From the NCBI GenBank assembly GCA_900552455.1, contig URZX01000010.1:1-64000 (forward strand): a DNA stretch of 64,000 bases. Reading direction: 5' to 3'. Shown in pieces: positions 1 to 7,615 of this stretch. Position numbers and translations under genes: made by a program. Under the pieces are notes generated by a model. That model saw nothing but the letters and a program-made list of their open reading frames with translations. It was not told the DNA's origin and made no database searches. The DNA is from an uncultured Peptococcaceae bacterium. GTDB lineage: Bacteria > Bacillota > Peptococcia > Peptococcales > Peptococcaceae. Position 1 is the stretch's first letter. Each line of letters starts with the position of its first letter.

Positions 1-2
1 TT

Positions 3-2321
3 GTAGCGCTGGCTACCATGGCAGCATTCGTGCTGACCTTGGTTCCTGCTGCTGCTTTCGCGGAGCCAAGCGCAACGAATAGTCGCATTGAAGTTGACGG
101 TAGTCAGACTGTGACTGATGTTGTAGCTGGCGATACTGTAACCGTAGACTTCGTAATCAATGAAGAAGGTACTGGCAATGGTATTGCTAGTACGGATCCT
201 TTTGAAGCGCAAGAAGTAAAAGTATGGGTTACAGACAAAGATGGTAACTTTGTTGATACTGTAGAATACGTACCGAATAATGATAGCCCAGCGCCATGCA
301 CCAATAACGCTAATATTTATAAATTTACTCGTCCTGTCTACAATGGTGATTCTTTCGCTCTGAAATTTACTGCAGGCGGTGAATATAAAATCTATGCAGG
401 TATTGGCGATATCGCTGAAACGGGCGCATTTGGTCCTGGCTTCCTTAACTTGAGTGGTCATATTGATGTAACGGTTGCTGATCCTGATACTACTGTTAAT
501 AGTATTGATATGGTTGGTACTGATGGAAAGAATATCAGTGTAAGCAAGAGCAATCCAATGACCGATCTCGATTTGACTAATTCTACTGTTTGGGATCAGA
601 ATGGGACTGCTAAATACACTATCACTGGTACTGCAAAGGTAGATGGTAACCCAGCTCCAGAAGGTAAAGAAGTAAAAATCATTTCTGGTGATGCAGGAAA
701 TCTCCAGTTTACAAATGAAACTGGTGAAATGACGACTACCACCAACAACAAAGGCGAATTCACTTTCGCGTTTACCATGAATGATAAGAGAAACATTCCA
801 GTTTACATTGAAATTGATGGGGTTCGCTATGCTGTTAATATCATTACAAATGTAACTACTGCTTACGACATTGATACTGCAGAAGATGGCGGATACGTTC
901 TTGCTACTACCGACAGTGATCATCAGGCAGATCGTGCTGATACCTTTAAGGATGCTGTGCAGTTTACTTTAACCGATAAAGCTGGCAATGTATTAACTGG
1001 TGGCGATGTAATTGCTAATGAACCTGCTCATACTTGGAATGATGCTAAGCATAGCCAGACTGTTTCGATCACCGAACAGCCTAAGAAATCCGATCTGGAT
1101 GCAGATGAATTAGAACTGGTTGCTGTTGGTGATACTTACACCTTAAGATATGTTAATGGGGACAATGGTAATGACCTCTATCCTGGTAAATATGTTGTTC
1201 GTGTAGCACTTGCTAGTGCTGATTATGCTGAAGCTACTTTCTATGTTGCTGAATTTGGCACTGTTCAGGATCTCGAACTTGACATGATTGCAAAGGATAA
1301 CAGCACTGGTAGAGAAGTTGTTCTTGATGATCAGGTAACCCTTGGTCAGAAAGTAACAGTAACTGCTAAATATGTTGACGAAAATGGCCTGAAGATTAAA
1401 GCCGATCAGGTATTCTTTGGTGCTAATGGTAAAGCCGTAATCGATGAAGATACTCGCGTTGATGGTGCTACCGATTCCTTGACCTTCTATACGAAGCTCG
1501 ACAGAGCTGATAATGAATCTCTGCTCGGTACACTCGTAACTGTAAAAGCATTTGCTGCTAACAGCGCTGCTAATGCTACTGCTGAACTGACTGTGGTTGA
1601 CTCCTATAATGACCTGAGTCTTGAATTTGATCCAACTGAAGGCAATGCTAATGAATGGAACGATGTCACCGTTTCTGTTGTTAAGGAAGATGGCAGTGTT
1701 GCTCAGGTAGCAGGCAAAATCGTAACTGCTTATGTTGATGATCAGAGCAATGAAGATGCGATTGTAGATGTCAAGTATGACAGTGCAAATGTCATCAGTG
1801 GCAAAGGCGAAATCAGCATCTATTCTACTGAAGATACTACTGCAGACATCGTTGTAGTTATCCAGGATAGAAGTAATAACGGAATCTACTCCGGTACTCT
1901 CGAATACACTGTTGGGGCAGGCCTCGGTATTGCTCATCATGAAGTAACCATGACTATTGGTGCTTCCCAGTATGTTGTTGACAAGCAGCTCTTCGAAATG
2001 GATGCAGCTCCTTATGTTGACAGCAACTGGAGAACCATGGTTCCTCTCCGTGCCCTGATGGAAGGCTTCGATGCAGAAGTTATCTGGGATAATGATGCTC
2101 GTACTGTAACCATTAACTATAACGAACAGACCGTTGTAATGACTATTGACGAAACCACCTATACCGTCAACGGCGAAGAAATGACTATGGATACCGAACC
2201 TGTTATTCAGGGCGATCGTACCTATGTTCCAATCCGTTTCGCTGCTGAAGCTATGGGCTTCGAAGTAACCCCACTCTACAATGCTGATAACCTTACCGCC
2301 AGTGTTGTATTCCAGAGCTAA
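3..2321 (+). CDS. Secreted surface protein with C-terminal copper-amine-oxidase-like domain (5' partial)
   Basis: The reading frame is open to the left edge (codons from base 3 read V-A-L-A-T before the first Met at 18), so the true start lies outside the window. What remains of the N-terminus is a signal-peptide hydrophobic core ending in A-F-A, so the protein is exported. About 600 residues of acidic, Thr/Asp/Val-rich beta-sandwich-like sequence follow, with Ig-like stretches and almost no Cys. The last 120 residues match the copper amine oxidase N-terminal-like (stalk) domain: M-V-P-L-R-A-L-M-E-G followed by V-W/I-W-D and then Y-V-P-I-R-F-A-A-E-A. Family knowledge: this domain ends many Firmicutes cell-surface proteins, often S-layer-like, and is not itself an oxidase. 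Base composition is clearly more AT-rich than the genes that follow. Surface structural or adhesive role is inference; the exact function is unknown. Confidence 0.8.
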   Translation, partial: VALATMAAFVLTLVPAAAFAEPSATNSRIEVDGSQTVTDVVAGDTVTVDFVINEEGTGNGIASTDPFEAQEVKVWVTDKDGNFVDTVEYVPNNDSPAPCTNNANIYKFTRPVYNGDSFALKFTAGGEYKIYAGIGDIAETGAFGPGFLNLSGHIDVTVADPDTTVNSIDMVGTDGKNISVSKSNPMTDLDLTNSTVWDQNGTAKYTITGTAKVDGNPAPEGKEVKIISGDAGNLQFTNETGEMTTTTNNKGEFTFAFTMNDKRNIPVYIEIDGVRYAVNIITNVTTAYDIDTAEDGGYVLATTDSDHQADRADTFKDAVQFTLTDKAGNVLTGGDVIANEPAHTWNDAKHSQTVSITEQPKKSDLDADELELVAVGDTYTLRYVNGDNGNDLYPGKYVVRVALASADYAEATFYVAEFGTVQDLELDMIAKDNSTGREVVLDDQVTLGQKVTVTAKYVDENGLKIKADQVFFGANGKAVIDEDTRVDGATDSLTFYTKLDRADNESLLGTLVTVKAFAANSAANATAELTVVDSYNDLSLEFDPTEGNANEWNDVTVSVVKEDGSVAQVAGKIVTAYVDDQSNEDAIVDVKYDSANVISGKGEISIYSTEDTTADIVVVIQDRSNNGIYSGTLEYTVGAGLGIAHHEVTMTIGASQYVVDKQLFEMDAAPYVDSNWRTMVPLRALMEGFDAEVIWDNDARTVTINYNEQTVVMTIDETTYTVNGEEMTMDTEPVIQGDRTYVPIRFAAEAMGFEVTPLYNADNLTASVVFQS

Positions 2322-2357
2322 TCGTCTTTGACGACCATGCTCTGACTGAGTGAATCA

Positions 2358-2390
2358 AACCCCGTGACGAAATTTCGTCGCGGGGTTTTT
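2358..2390 (+). terminator. Rho-independent terminator of the surface protein gene
   Basis: An A-A-C-C-C-C-G stem with an internal palindrome around GACGAAATTTCGTC closes on CGGGGTT and is followed by a T run, 37 bases after the stop codon. Confidence 0.85.
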
Positions 2391-2436
2391 CGTATGTTGT
2401 GGGCGAAAATTTCCCGGTGAGCGAGGGGATTTTGCG

Positions 2437-2465
2437 TTGCGTGCGGGACGGGGATGCGCTATGAT
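2437..2465 (+). promoter_or_regulatory. Sigma-70-type promoter of the first Crp/Fnr gene
   Basis: TTGCGT (2437-2442), a 17-base spacer and TATGAT (2460-2465) lie just upstream of the AAGGGAG ribosome binding site of the regulator gene. Confidence 0.55.
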
Positions 2466-2482
2466 GACGGTAGAAGGGAGCG

Positions 2483-3145
2483 ATGGTTATGCTGTTTCGG
2501 GATCTGCCGGGCGTGACGACGTGCCGGTTTAAGCAGGGGGAATATCTGCTGCGGCGCGGGGAGCCGATGCCGTATGTGTACTATCTGAAAAAGGGCGAGG
2601 TGAAGCGGGAGGTTTTGACGCCGTATGGCTCGGAGATGATCAACACGATCAAGGTTGGTGGTCAGATCACGGGATCGATCGTGGGGCTGCTGGAAATCTA
2701 CGATTCGCGTTTCAATGGTTATTGCAGCGATGATTTTATCGCGATCGAGGATTGTGTGTGCTATCGGGTGCCGGTGGAGGTGTGTATGCGCTATCTTGGC
2801 GAGCACCCGGAGCTGTTGGCGGAGGCGCTGACGATGGCGATCGATCTCTTTGACGAGATGGAGTCGCTGATGATGCACAAGCGCGATCTGAAGGCGCCGC
2901 AGTTGGTGTGCGAATTTCTGCTGACGCACGGGCTGGAGCGCGCGGAAGGTTTGGTGCTGCCGAAAAAATTCAACAATGTGGAGATCGCGAAGCATCTGAG
3001 CATGCACAGTGTGACGGTGTCGCGGATCATGAGCGCGCTGAAGCGCGAGGGTGTGGTGGTGCGCACGGCGGAGGGTTGGCTGTTGCGCGACACGGAGGCG
3101 CTGCACGAGTATCTGGACGGGACGCGGAAAATGAAATATGACTGA
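2483..3145 (+). CDS. Crp/Fnr-family transcriptional regulator (aryl-sulfotransferase module)
   Basis: A 220-residue regulator with an N-terminal cyclic-nucleotide-binding-like beta-roll (about residues 10-120) and a C-terminal winged helix (about 150-215); the recognition helix reads S-M-H-S-V-T-V-S-R-I-M-S. The Cys quartet of Fnr is absent, so it is not an oxygen-sensing Fnr of the classical kind. It sits directly upstream of the aryl-sulfate sulfotransferase gene but is separated from it by its own terminator. The sulfotransferase promoter carries a dyad in class II activator position. By analogy with CprK of Desulfitobacterium, which senses chlorinated phenols and binds TTAAT-N4-ATTAA, this protein may sense a phenolic ligand; that is inference. 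Start ATG 2483 is placed by the AAGGGAG site seven bases upstream. Confidence 0.85.
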   Translation: MVMLFRDLPGVTTCRFKQGEYLLRRGEPMPYVYYLKKGEVKREVLTPYGSEMINTIKVGGQITGSIVGLLEIYDSRFNGYCSDDFIAIEDCVCYRVPVEVCMRYLGEHPELLAEALTMAIDLFDEMESLMMHKRDLKAPQLVCEFLLTHGLERAEGLVLPKKFNNVEIAKHLSMHSVTVSRIMSALKREGVVVRTAEGWLLRDTEALHEYLDGTRKMKYD

Positions 3146-3151
3146 GATTTT

Positions 3152-3178
3152 GCCAGCCTGTGAGGGCTGGCTTTTTTC
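3152..3178 (+). terminator. Terminator after the first Crp/Fnr gene
   Basis: GCCAGCC / GGCTGGC stem followed by six T, immediately after the regulator's stop codon. It uncouples the regulator from the downstream sulfotransferase. Confidence 0.85.
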
Positions 3179-3210
3179 GCGCGAATTTTCGGGGAATTTT
3201 TGCGGAAAGT

Positions 3211-3252
3211 TTAACGGCCGTTATGGTTGGCTGGCGATGGATGGCATAAAAT
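3211..3252 (+). promoter_or_regulatory. Class II Crp/Fnr-type promoter of the sulfotransferase operon
   Basis: A dyad TTAAC-GGCC-GTTAT (3211-3224; TAACGGCCGTTA is a perfect palindrome) is centred at 3217.5. TAAAAT at 3247-3252 is the only good -10 hexamer, and the spacing puts the dyad at about -41.5, with no -35 box of quality. This is the geometry of a promoter that needs a bound Crp-family activator; the adjacent regulator is the obvious candidate. Confidence 0.6.
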
Positions 3253-3282
3253 GAGCTTATCAAAGAAACGGAGGTAATTTTC

Positions 3283-4743
3283 ATGGGCAGACCAACTATT
3301 TATCCTACGGGGACAACGATTTATGATCCGGAAAAGGCGTGGAACGGGTACACGCTGTTTCCGATCGACGACATTGGCGCGATCCTGATCGATATGAATG
3401 GGCGCGTTGTGAAGGTGTGGAAGGATTTCCAGGGCTTTCCAAACAAGCTGCTGCCGGGCGGTTATGTGCTGGGGTCGCTGGGCGCACGCGACAGTGCGTT
3501 TTCCTATCAGGACCAGACGGATGTGACGCAGCTGGACTGGGACGGCAATGTTGTGTGGAAATTTGACCACAAGGAATACATTGAGGACGAGGGCAAGGAG
3601 CCGATGTGGATGGCGCGCCAGCATCACGATTACCAGCGCGAGGGAAATCCGGTTGGCTATTATGTGCCGGGGATGGAGAGCAAGACGGATGGCGGCAACA
3701 CGCTGATCCTCTGCCACGAAACGATCCACGACCACAAGATCAGCGACAAGCGGCTGTTGGACGATGTGTTCATTGAGGTGGACTGGGAAGGCAATATTGT
3801 CTGGGAATGGCATGTGAGCGATCATTTCCGCGAACTGGGATTTTCTCAGGCGGCGAAGAATGTGCTCTTCCGCAATCCGAACCAGCATTTCACGAACAAT
3901 GGCGAGCTTGGCGACTGGATGCACATCAATTCGATGAGTGTGCTGGGGCCAAATAAATGGTACGACGCTGGCGACGAACGCTTTAAGCCGGAAAACATCA
4001 TCTGGGATGCGCGCGAAGCGAATATCCTGGCGATCATCGACAAGGAAACAGGCAAGATTGTCTGGAAGCTGGGTCCGGATTTTACGGAGACGAAGGAGTC
4101 GCGCAAGATTGGCCAGATCATTGGTCAGCATCATGTGCACATGATCCCACAGGGGCTGCCGGGCGAAGGGAATATCCTGATCTTTGACAACGGTGGCTGG
4201 GCTGGCTACGGTCTTCCGGATCGCATGAGTGTCGACGGCACGAAGGTGGACAAGCGCGATCACAGCCGTGTGCTGGAGATCGATCCAACGACGCTGAAGG
4301 TGGTCTGGAGCTATGTGGGCAGCGATAGCGAGCAGGGGATGATGGGCCTGACGAACAACACGACGTTCTACAGCCAGCTCATCAGCGCGGCGCAGCGTTT
4401 GCCAAACGGCAACACGCTGATCACGGAGGGCTGCTTCTGCCGTCTCTTCGAGGTGACGCCGGAGAAGGAGATTGTCTGGGAATATCGTGCGCCATTCGAT
4501 CATCTGTCCAGAAGCCCATACATCTATCGCGCTTATCGCTATCCATACGATTATGTGCCACAGCTTGAAAAGCCTGTGGAAACGCCGGTGGAACGCGTTG
4601 ACTGCATGACGTTCCGCATGCCGGGCGCTGCGGAAGGGATGCTCGAAAACATCACGACTGTGCCGGAAGCGCTGGGCTACACGAGCGAAATGGCTGCCTG
4701 CGTCACGGAGGATGACGACGAAAACGCGGGCGATCTGTTCTGA
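3283..4743 (+). CDS. Aryl-sulfate sulfotransferase (ASST), cytoplasmic form
   Basis: A 486-residue protein of the arylsulfotransferase (beta-propeller) family. Family knowledge: these enzymes move the sulfuryl group from one phenolic sulfate to another phenol without PAPS, through a sulfo-histidine. Repeated propeller blades are visible as D-W-D/E-G-N-V/I-V-W and I-V-W-K/E. The active-site-like region has paired histidines (G-Q-H-H-V-H-M-I-P, followed by G-N-I-L-I-F-D-N-G-G) and M-H-I-N-S-M. There is no signal peptide, unlike the periplasmic E. coli-type enzyme, so substrates must be imported; the SLC13-type permease that follows 58 bases later is the likely route. Start ATG 3283 follows GGAGG. 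The tail is acidic. Substrate is unknown; phenolic sulfates of diet or host are inferred. Confidence 0.85.
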   Translation: MGRPTIYPTGTTIYDPEKAWNGYTLFPIDDIGAILIDMNGRVVKVWKDFQGFPNKLLPGGYVLGSLGARDSAFSYQDQTDVTQLDWDGNVVWKFDHKEYIEDEGKEPMWMARQHHDYQREGNPVGYYVPGMESKTDGGNTLILCHETIHDHKISDKRLLDDVFIEVDWEGNIVWEWHVSDHFRELGFSQAAKNVLFRNPNQHFTNNGELGDWMHINSMSVLGPNKWYDAGDERFKPENIIWDAREANILAIIDKETGKIVWKLGPDFTETKESRKIGQIIGQHHVHMIPQGLPGEGNILIFDNGGWAGYGLPDRMSVDGTKVDKRDHSRVLEIDPTTLKVVWSYVGSDSEQGMMGLTNNTTFYSQLISAAQRLPNGNTLITEGCFCRLFEVTPEKEIVWEYRAPFDHLSRSPYIYRAYRYPYDYVPQLEKPVETPVERVDCMTFRMPGAAEGMLENITTVPEALGYTSEMAACVTEDDDENAGDLF

Positions 4744-4753
4744 CGATTGCAAA

Positions 4754-4778
4754 CGGAGCGGGGGCGCTCCCCGCTCCG
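4754..4778 (+). other. Intergenic GC-rich hairpin between sulfotransferase and permease
   Basis: A perfect 10-bp stem CGGAGCGGGG / CCCCGCTCCG with a 5-base loop, not followed by a T run. Probably an mRNA-stabilising element that lets the upstream gene be expressed more highly than the permease, rather than a terminator. Confidence 0.55.
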
Positions 4779-4801
4779 CTATATAAGGAAAGGAGAAAAT
4801 C

Positions 4802-6202
4802 ATGTCGAGTAATACTGTATTATGGGGACGCAGCCGCAATGATCTGATCAAACTGGCGATCACTGTGCTGCTGCCACTGTTTATTTTCCTGGTGCCGACG
4901 AACGATGTGTTCACGGCGGATTTTAGATTGTTCCTTGTCATCACACTCATCGCAATCATTTCTTTTGCTACCGATTCTCTGCCACAAACAGGCGTCGCGA
5001 TCGCGCTGCCTGTGGCGTATGTGGTGCTCGGCATTGCGCCGGGGGATGTCGTTTTCTCAGCCTGGCTGAATTATGTGCCATGGATGATGATCGGCGCACT
5101 GATCCTGTCGTTGGTGCTGGAAAAAACACAGCTCATGAAGCGCATCGCTTATCACTGCATCCTGCTCACTGGGGCGAGTTACAAGGGCATTGTCATGGGG
5201 TTGATCCTGGCTGGCGTGATCATGAACCTTTTCATCATGGACAACTCGATCATCCCGATGGCGGCGCTGGCGTATGGCGTTTGCCGCGCGATGAATCTGA
5301 AACCGGGGCAGGCTTCTGCCGGGATCATGCTGGCGGCTGCGTTCAGCGCGCTGACGCCGATGAACTGGCTGTACAGCTCCAACCTGGCGATCCTGATCGG
5401 GCTGGGACAGTCTTCCGGCGGTCCTGCGAGCATCGGCTGGTTCGAAGTTATCCAGCATCAGCTGCCAATGGTGCTCTATACTGTTGGGCTTGGTGTGCTC
5501 TGTCTGGTGCTGTTCCGTCCTGAAGAACAGATCAACGGGAAAGATTATTTCCGCGGCGAACTGAACAAAATGGGCAGCATGAGCAAGGACGAAAAGAAGG
5601 CGCTCGTTATCCTGCTGATCCTCTTTGCGCTGCTCGTCACTTCCAGCCTGACTGGGCTGGAACCTGGCTGGCTGTTCGCGATCGTTCCTTGCCTCTGCTT
5701 CCTGCCGGGCGTGGATCTGATGAACGACCAGGATGTGTACAAGATCAACTGGGGCTTCATTTTCTTCATCGCTGGCTGCTTGTCGATCGGTAACGTTGCC
5801 GGCAGCCTCGGCGTTGGTGCAGCGGTTTCGACGTATGCACTGCCTGTGCTCGAAGGAAAGAGCTGCTATGTGTTCTTCCTGTTCTGCTGGCTCTTGTTCT
5901 TCCTCTGCAATTTCCTGCTCACACCGCTGGCTATGATGGCTGCGTTCACGCAACCGCTGACAGAGATCGCCATCAATCTCGGCATCGATCCAACGACGGT
6001 GTACTTCATCGTCACCAGTGGTTTGGACCAGATCGTATTCCCTTATGAATATGCGCTGTACTTGCTCGTCTTTGCGTTTGGCATGATCAAGATGAAGCAT
6101 TTTGTGAAGGCGATGATCTTCAAGATCATTTTGAACTTCGTGATCGTCTTTGCGCTGTTGGTGCCATACTGGAACATGATGGATCTCATCTACATTCATT
6201 GA
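4802..6202 (+). CDS. SLC13/DASS-type anion permease of the sulfotransferase module
   Basis: A 466-residue polytopic membrane protein (about 11-12 hydrophobic segments) of the SLC13/DASS (ion transporter) fold. Features are the early F-A-T-D-S-L-P-Q-T-G helix, a re-entrant-like segment around A-L-T-P-M-N-W-L-Y-S-S-N, and a second half-repeat with G-F-I-F-F-I-A-G-C. Family members carry di/tricarboxylates, sulfate or other organic anions, usually with sodium. It lies 58 bases after the aryl-sulfate sulfotransferase in the same transcription unit, so uptake of aryl sulfates or export of a product is the simplest guess (inference). A canonical terminator follows. It is distinct in sequence from the three permeases of the 36-44 kb array. 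Confidence 0.8.
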   Translation: MSSNTVLWGRSRNDLIKLAITVLLPLFIFLVPTNDVFTADFRLFLVITLIAIISFATDSLPQTGVAIALPVAYVVLGIAPGDVVFSAWLNYVPWMMIGALILSLVLEKTQLMKRIAYHCILLTGASYKGIVMGLILAGVIMNLFIMDNSIIPMAALAYGVCRAMNLKPGQASAGIMLAAAFSALTPMNWLYSSNLAILIGLGQSSGGPASIGWFEVIQHQLPMVLYTVGLGVLCLVLFRPEEQINGKDYFRGELNKMGSMSKDEKKALVILLILFALLVTSSLTGLEPGWLFAIVPCLCFLPGVDLMNDQDVYKINWGFIFFIAGCLSIGNVAGSLGVGAAVSTYALPVLEGKSCYVFFLFCWLLFFLCNFLLTPLAMMAAFTQPLTEIAINLGIDPTTVYFIVTSGLDQIVFPYEYALYLLVFAFGMIKMKHFVKAMIFKIILNFVIVFALLVPYWNMMDLIYIH

Positions 6203-6216
6203 CGATGATCAGATCG

Positions 6217-6248
6217 CTGCCCTCCGCCGTTGACGGAGGGCAGTTTTT
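6217..6248 (+). terminator. Terminator after the SLC13 permease
   Basis: CTGCCCTCCG / CGGAGGGCAG perfect stem followed by five T. The next gene's ribosome binding site begins only a few bases further on. Confidence 0.85.
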
Positions 6249-6262
6249 CTGGAGGTGAAGCT

Positions 6263-7471
6263 ATGCGATCCCATCCTTATCAATGGCGGGCGCTGCTGTT
6301 GATGATGCTGGCCTGGTCGGTGATCGGGCTGGTGCACAACGGCATCTCGTTTCTCTTTCCGTATTTTTCCGAGACGTTTGCGCTGAGCACAGCGCACAAT
6401 GGCTATCTTACAGGGACGCTCGCGTTTTTCTGGACACTGTCGATCCTTGTGAATGGTCCGCTGGCCGATCGCATTGGCCAGGTGCGGCTGATGGTGCCGG
6501 GATTGGTGCTGGGGGCTGTGGCCTTCGGGCTTTCGGCAGCAGTTGGTTCGGTGGCGCTGCTCTATGTGCTGACGGCGCTGGCTGGATTTGGCTGCGGCGC
6601 GATCGTGCCGGCGAGTTTGTCGTTTCTCGCTGAGCAGAGCGCGCCGGAAAAGCGCGGCCTCTTTTACGGCGCAGCGCAGTCGAGCTACACGCTGATCGGT
6701 TCGGCGATCGGTGCGGTGGTGTTCACGCGGCTTGCTGCGACGGCGGTTGGCTGGCGCGGGAGCTATCTTGTGATCGCAGGACTCTTGGCGCTGGGCGCGC
6801 TGCTGCTCTTTGTCTGCGGGCGTGGGATCCCGCGCAGCAGCGAGACGACGAGCGGTGACAAGCAGAGCTTTCGCGCGCTTCTGCGCCATCGCAATGTGGT
6901 GCTGAGCACGGTGCTGGCCTGTCTGGCGATGATGTGGTATTTCACAGTCGCTGCCTATACGATCCTCTATCTGATGGAAGCACGGGCGCTTTCGGCGGTG
7001 GCTGCAGGCGCGATCTTCGCAGGATTTGGCGGCGGCGGATTCATCGGCGAATTTGGCGCGCCGTTCGTTTCCGACCGACTCGGCCGCAAAACCACCGTCG
7101 TTCTGGCGGCGGTGCTGGGCGGCGCGTGCTATGCGGCGTTTGTGCTGCCGCCGCTTTCGAGCCTGGGGCAAACGCTGGCGTTGGCAGGCGCGTCCTGTTT
7201 CATGAGCGGGGCGATGGCGATCTGCAATTCGGTGATCCCGAGCGAATCGGTGCCGGAATCGCTTGTCGCCAGCGCGACATCGTTCACGCCGGCCTGTGGC
7301 GAATGTATGGGCGGAGTGGTTGCGCCGGTCGTCGCCGGGATGATCTCTGGCGCGGTGGGAACCAGCCAGGTGATGCATCTGCTCATTTTGCTGCCGTTCC
7401 TCGTGGCTGGCGGCGTGCTCCTTTTGCGCGAAACGGCGCCGGCGGTGCTGGAACGTCGCCGCGCACGCTGA
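6263..7471 (+). CDS. Major facilitator superfamily transporter
   Basis: A 402-residue MFS carrier with about 12 transmembrane segments. The MFS loop 2-3 signature is visible as G-P-L-A-D-R-I-G-Q-V-R, with a second copy in the other half, S-D-R-L-G-R-K. I chose ATG 6263 because CTGGAGGTG lies seven bases before it; an upstream in-frame ATG at 6230 falls inside the preceding terminator. It follows the sulfotransferase-permease operon on the same strand but has a terminator before it, and a strong one after it, so coupling to that operon is by read-through at most. Substrate unknown. Confidence 0.8.
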   Translation: MRSHPYQWRALLLMMLAWSVIGLVHNGISFLFPYFSETFALSTAHNGYLTGTLAFFWTLSILVNGPLADRIGQVRLMVPGLVLGAVAFGLSAAVGSVALLYVLTALAGFGCGAIVPASLSFLAEQSAPEKRGLFYGAAQSSYTLIGSAIGAVVFTRLAATAVGWRGSYLVIAGLLALGALLLFVCGRGIPRSSETTSGDKQSFRALLRHRNVVLSTVLACLAMMWYFTVAAYTILYLMEARALSAVAAGAIFAGFGGGGFIGEFGAPFVSDRLGRKTTVVLAAVLGGACYAAFVLPPLSSLGQTLALAGASCFMSGAMAICNSVIPSESVPESLVASATSFTPACGECMGGVVAPVVAGMISGAVGTSQVMHLLILLPFLVAGGVLLLRETAPAVLERRRAR

Positions 7472-7477
7472 AAGATC

Positions 7478-7525
7478 TTGGCCGCTGTTTCTCTGTTCTG
7501 CGGAGAGACGGCGGCCAAAATTTTT
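7478..7525 (+). terminator. Terminator after the MFS gene
   Basis: A long imperfect stem (TTGGCCGC...GCGGCCAA) with a central loop, then a T run. It lies directly before the first LexA box of the polymerase operon. Confidence 0.8.
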
Positions 7526-7534
7526 CACAAAAAA

Positions 7535-7548
7535 CGAACATATGTTCT
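7535..7548. promoter_or_regulatory. LexA (SOS) box 1
   Basis: CGAACATATGTTCT matches the Gram-positive LexA box CGAAC-N4-GTTCG in 13 of 14 positions counting the half-sites. It overlaps the TTGAAA -35 candidate at 7548-7553. Confidence 0.85.
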
Positions 7549-7586
7549 TGAAATCCAGGCGAAATCTGTGATACCATAGAGAAAAG

Positions 7587-7600
7587 CGAACATATGTTCG
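7587..7600. promoter_or_regulatory. LexA (SOS) box 2
   Basis: CGAACATATGTTCG is a perfect palindromic Gram-positive SOS box. It lies 52 bases after box 1 and ends just before the ribosome binding site TTGGAGGGAG, so the pair brackets the polymerase promoter. Confidence 0.9.
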
Positions 7601-7615
7601 ATTGGAGGGAGCGAG

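Noticed and set aside
4754..4778. Terminator between sulfotransferase and permease
   Set aside because: Strong hairpin but no T run, and the permease has no recognisable promoter of its own.
3211..5034. A 607-codon minus-strand frame
   Set aside because: Antisense to the sulfotransferase and permease, whose motifs are clear on the plus strand.
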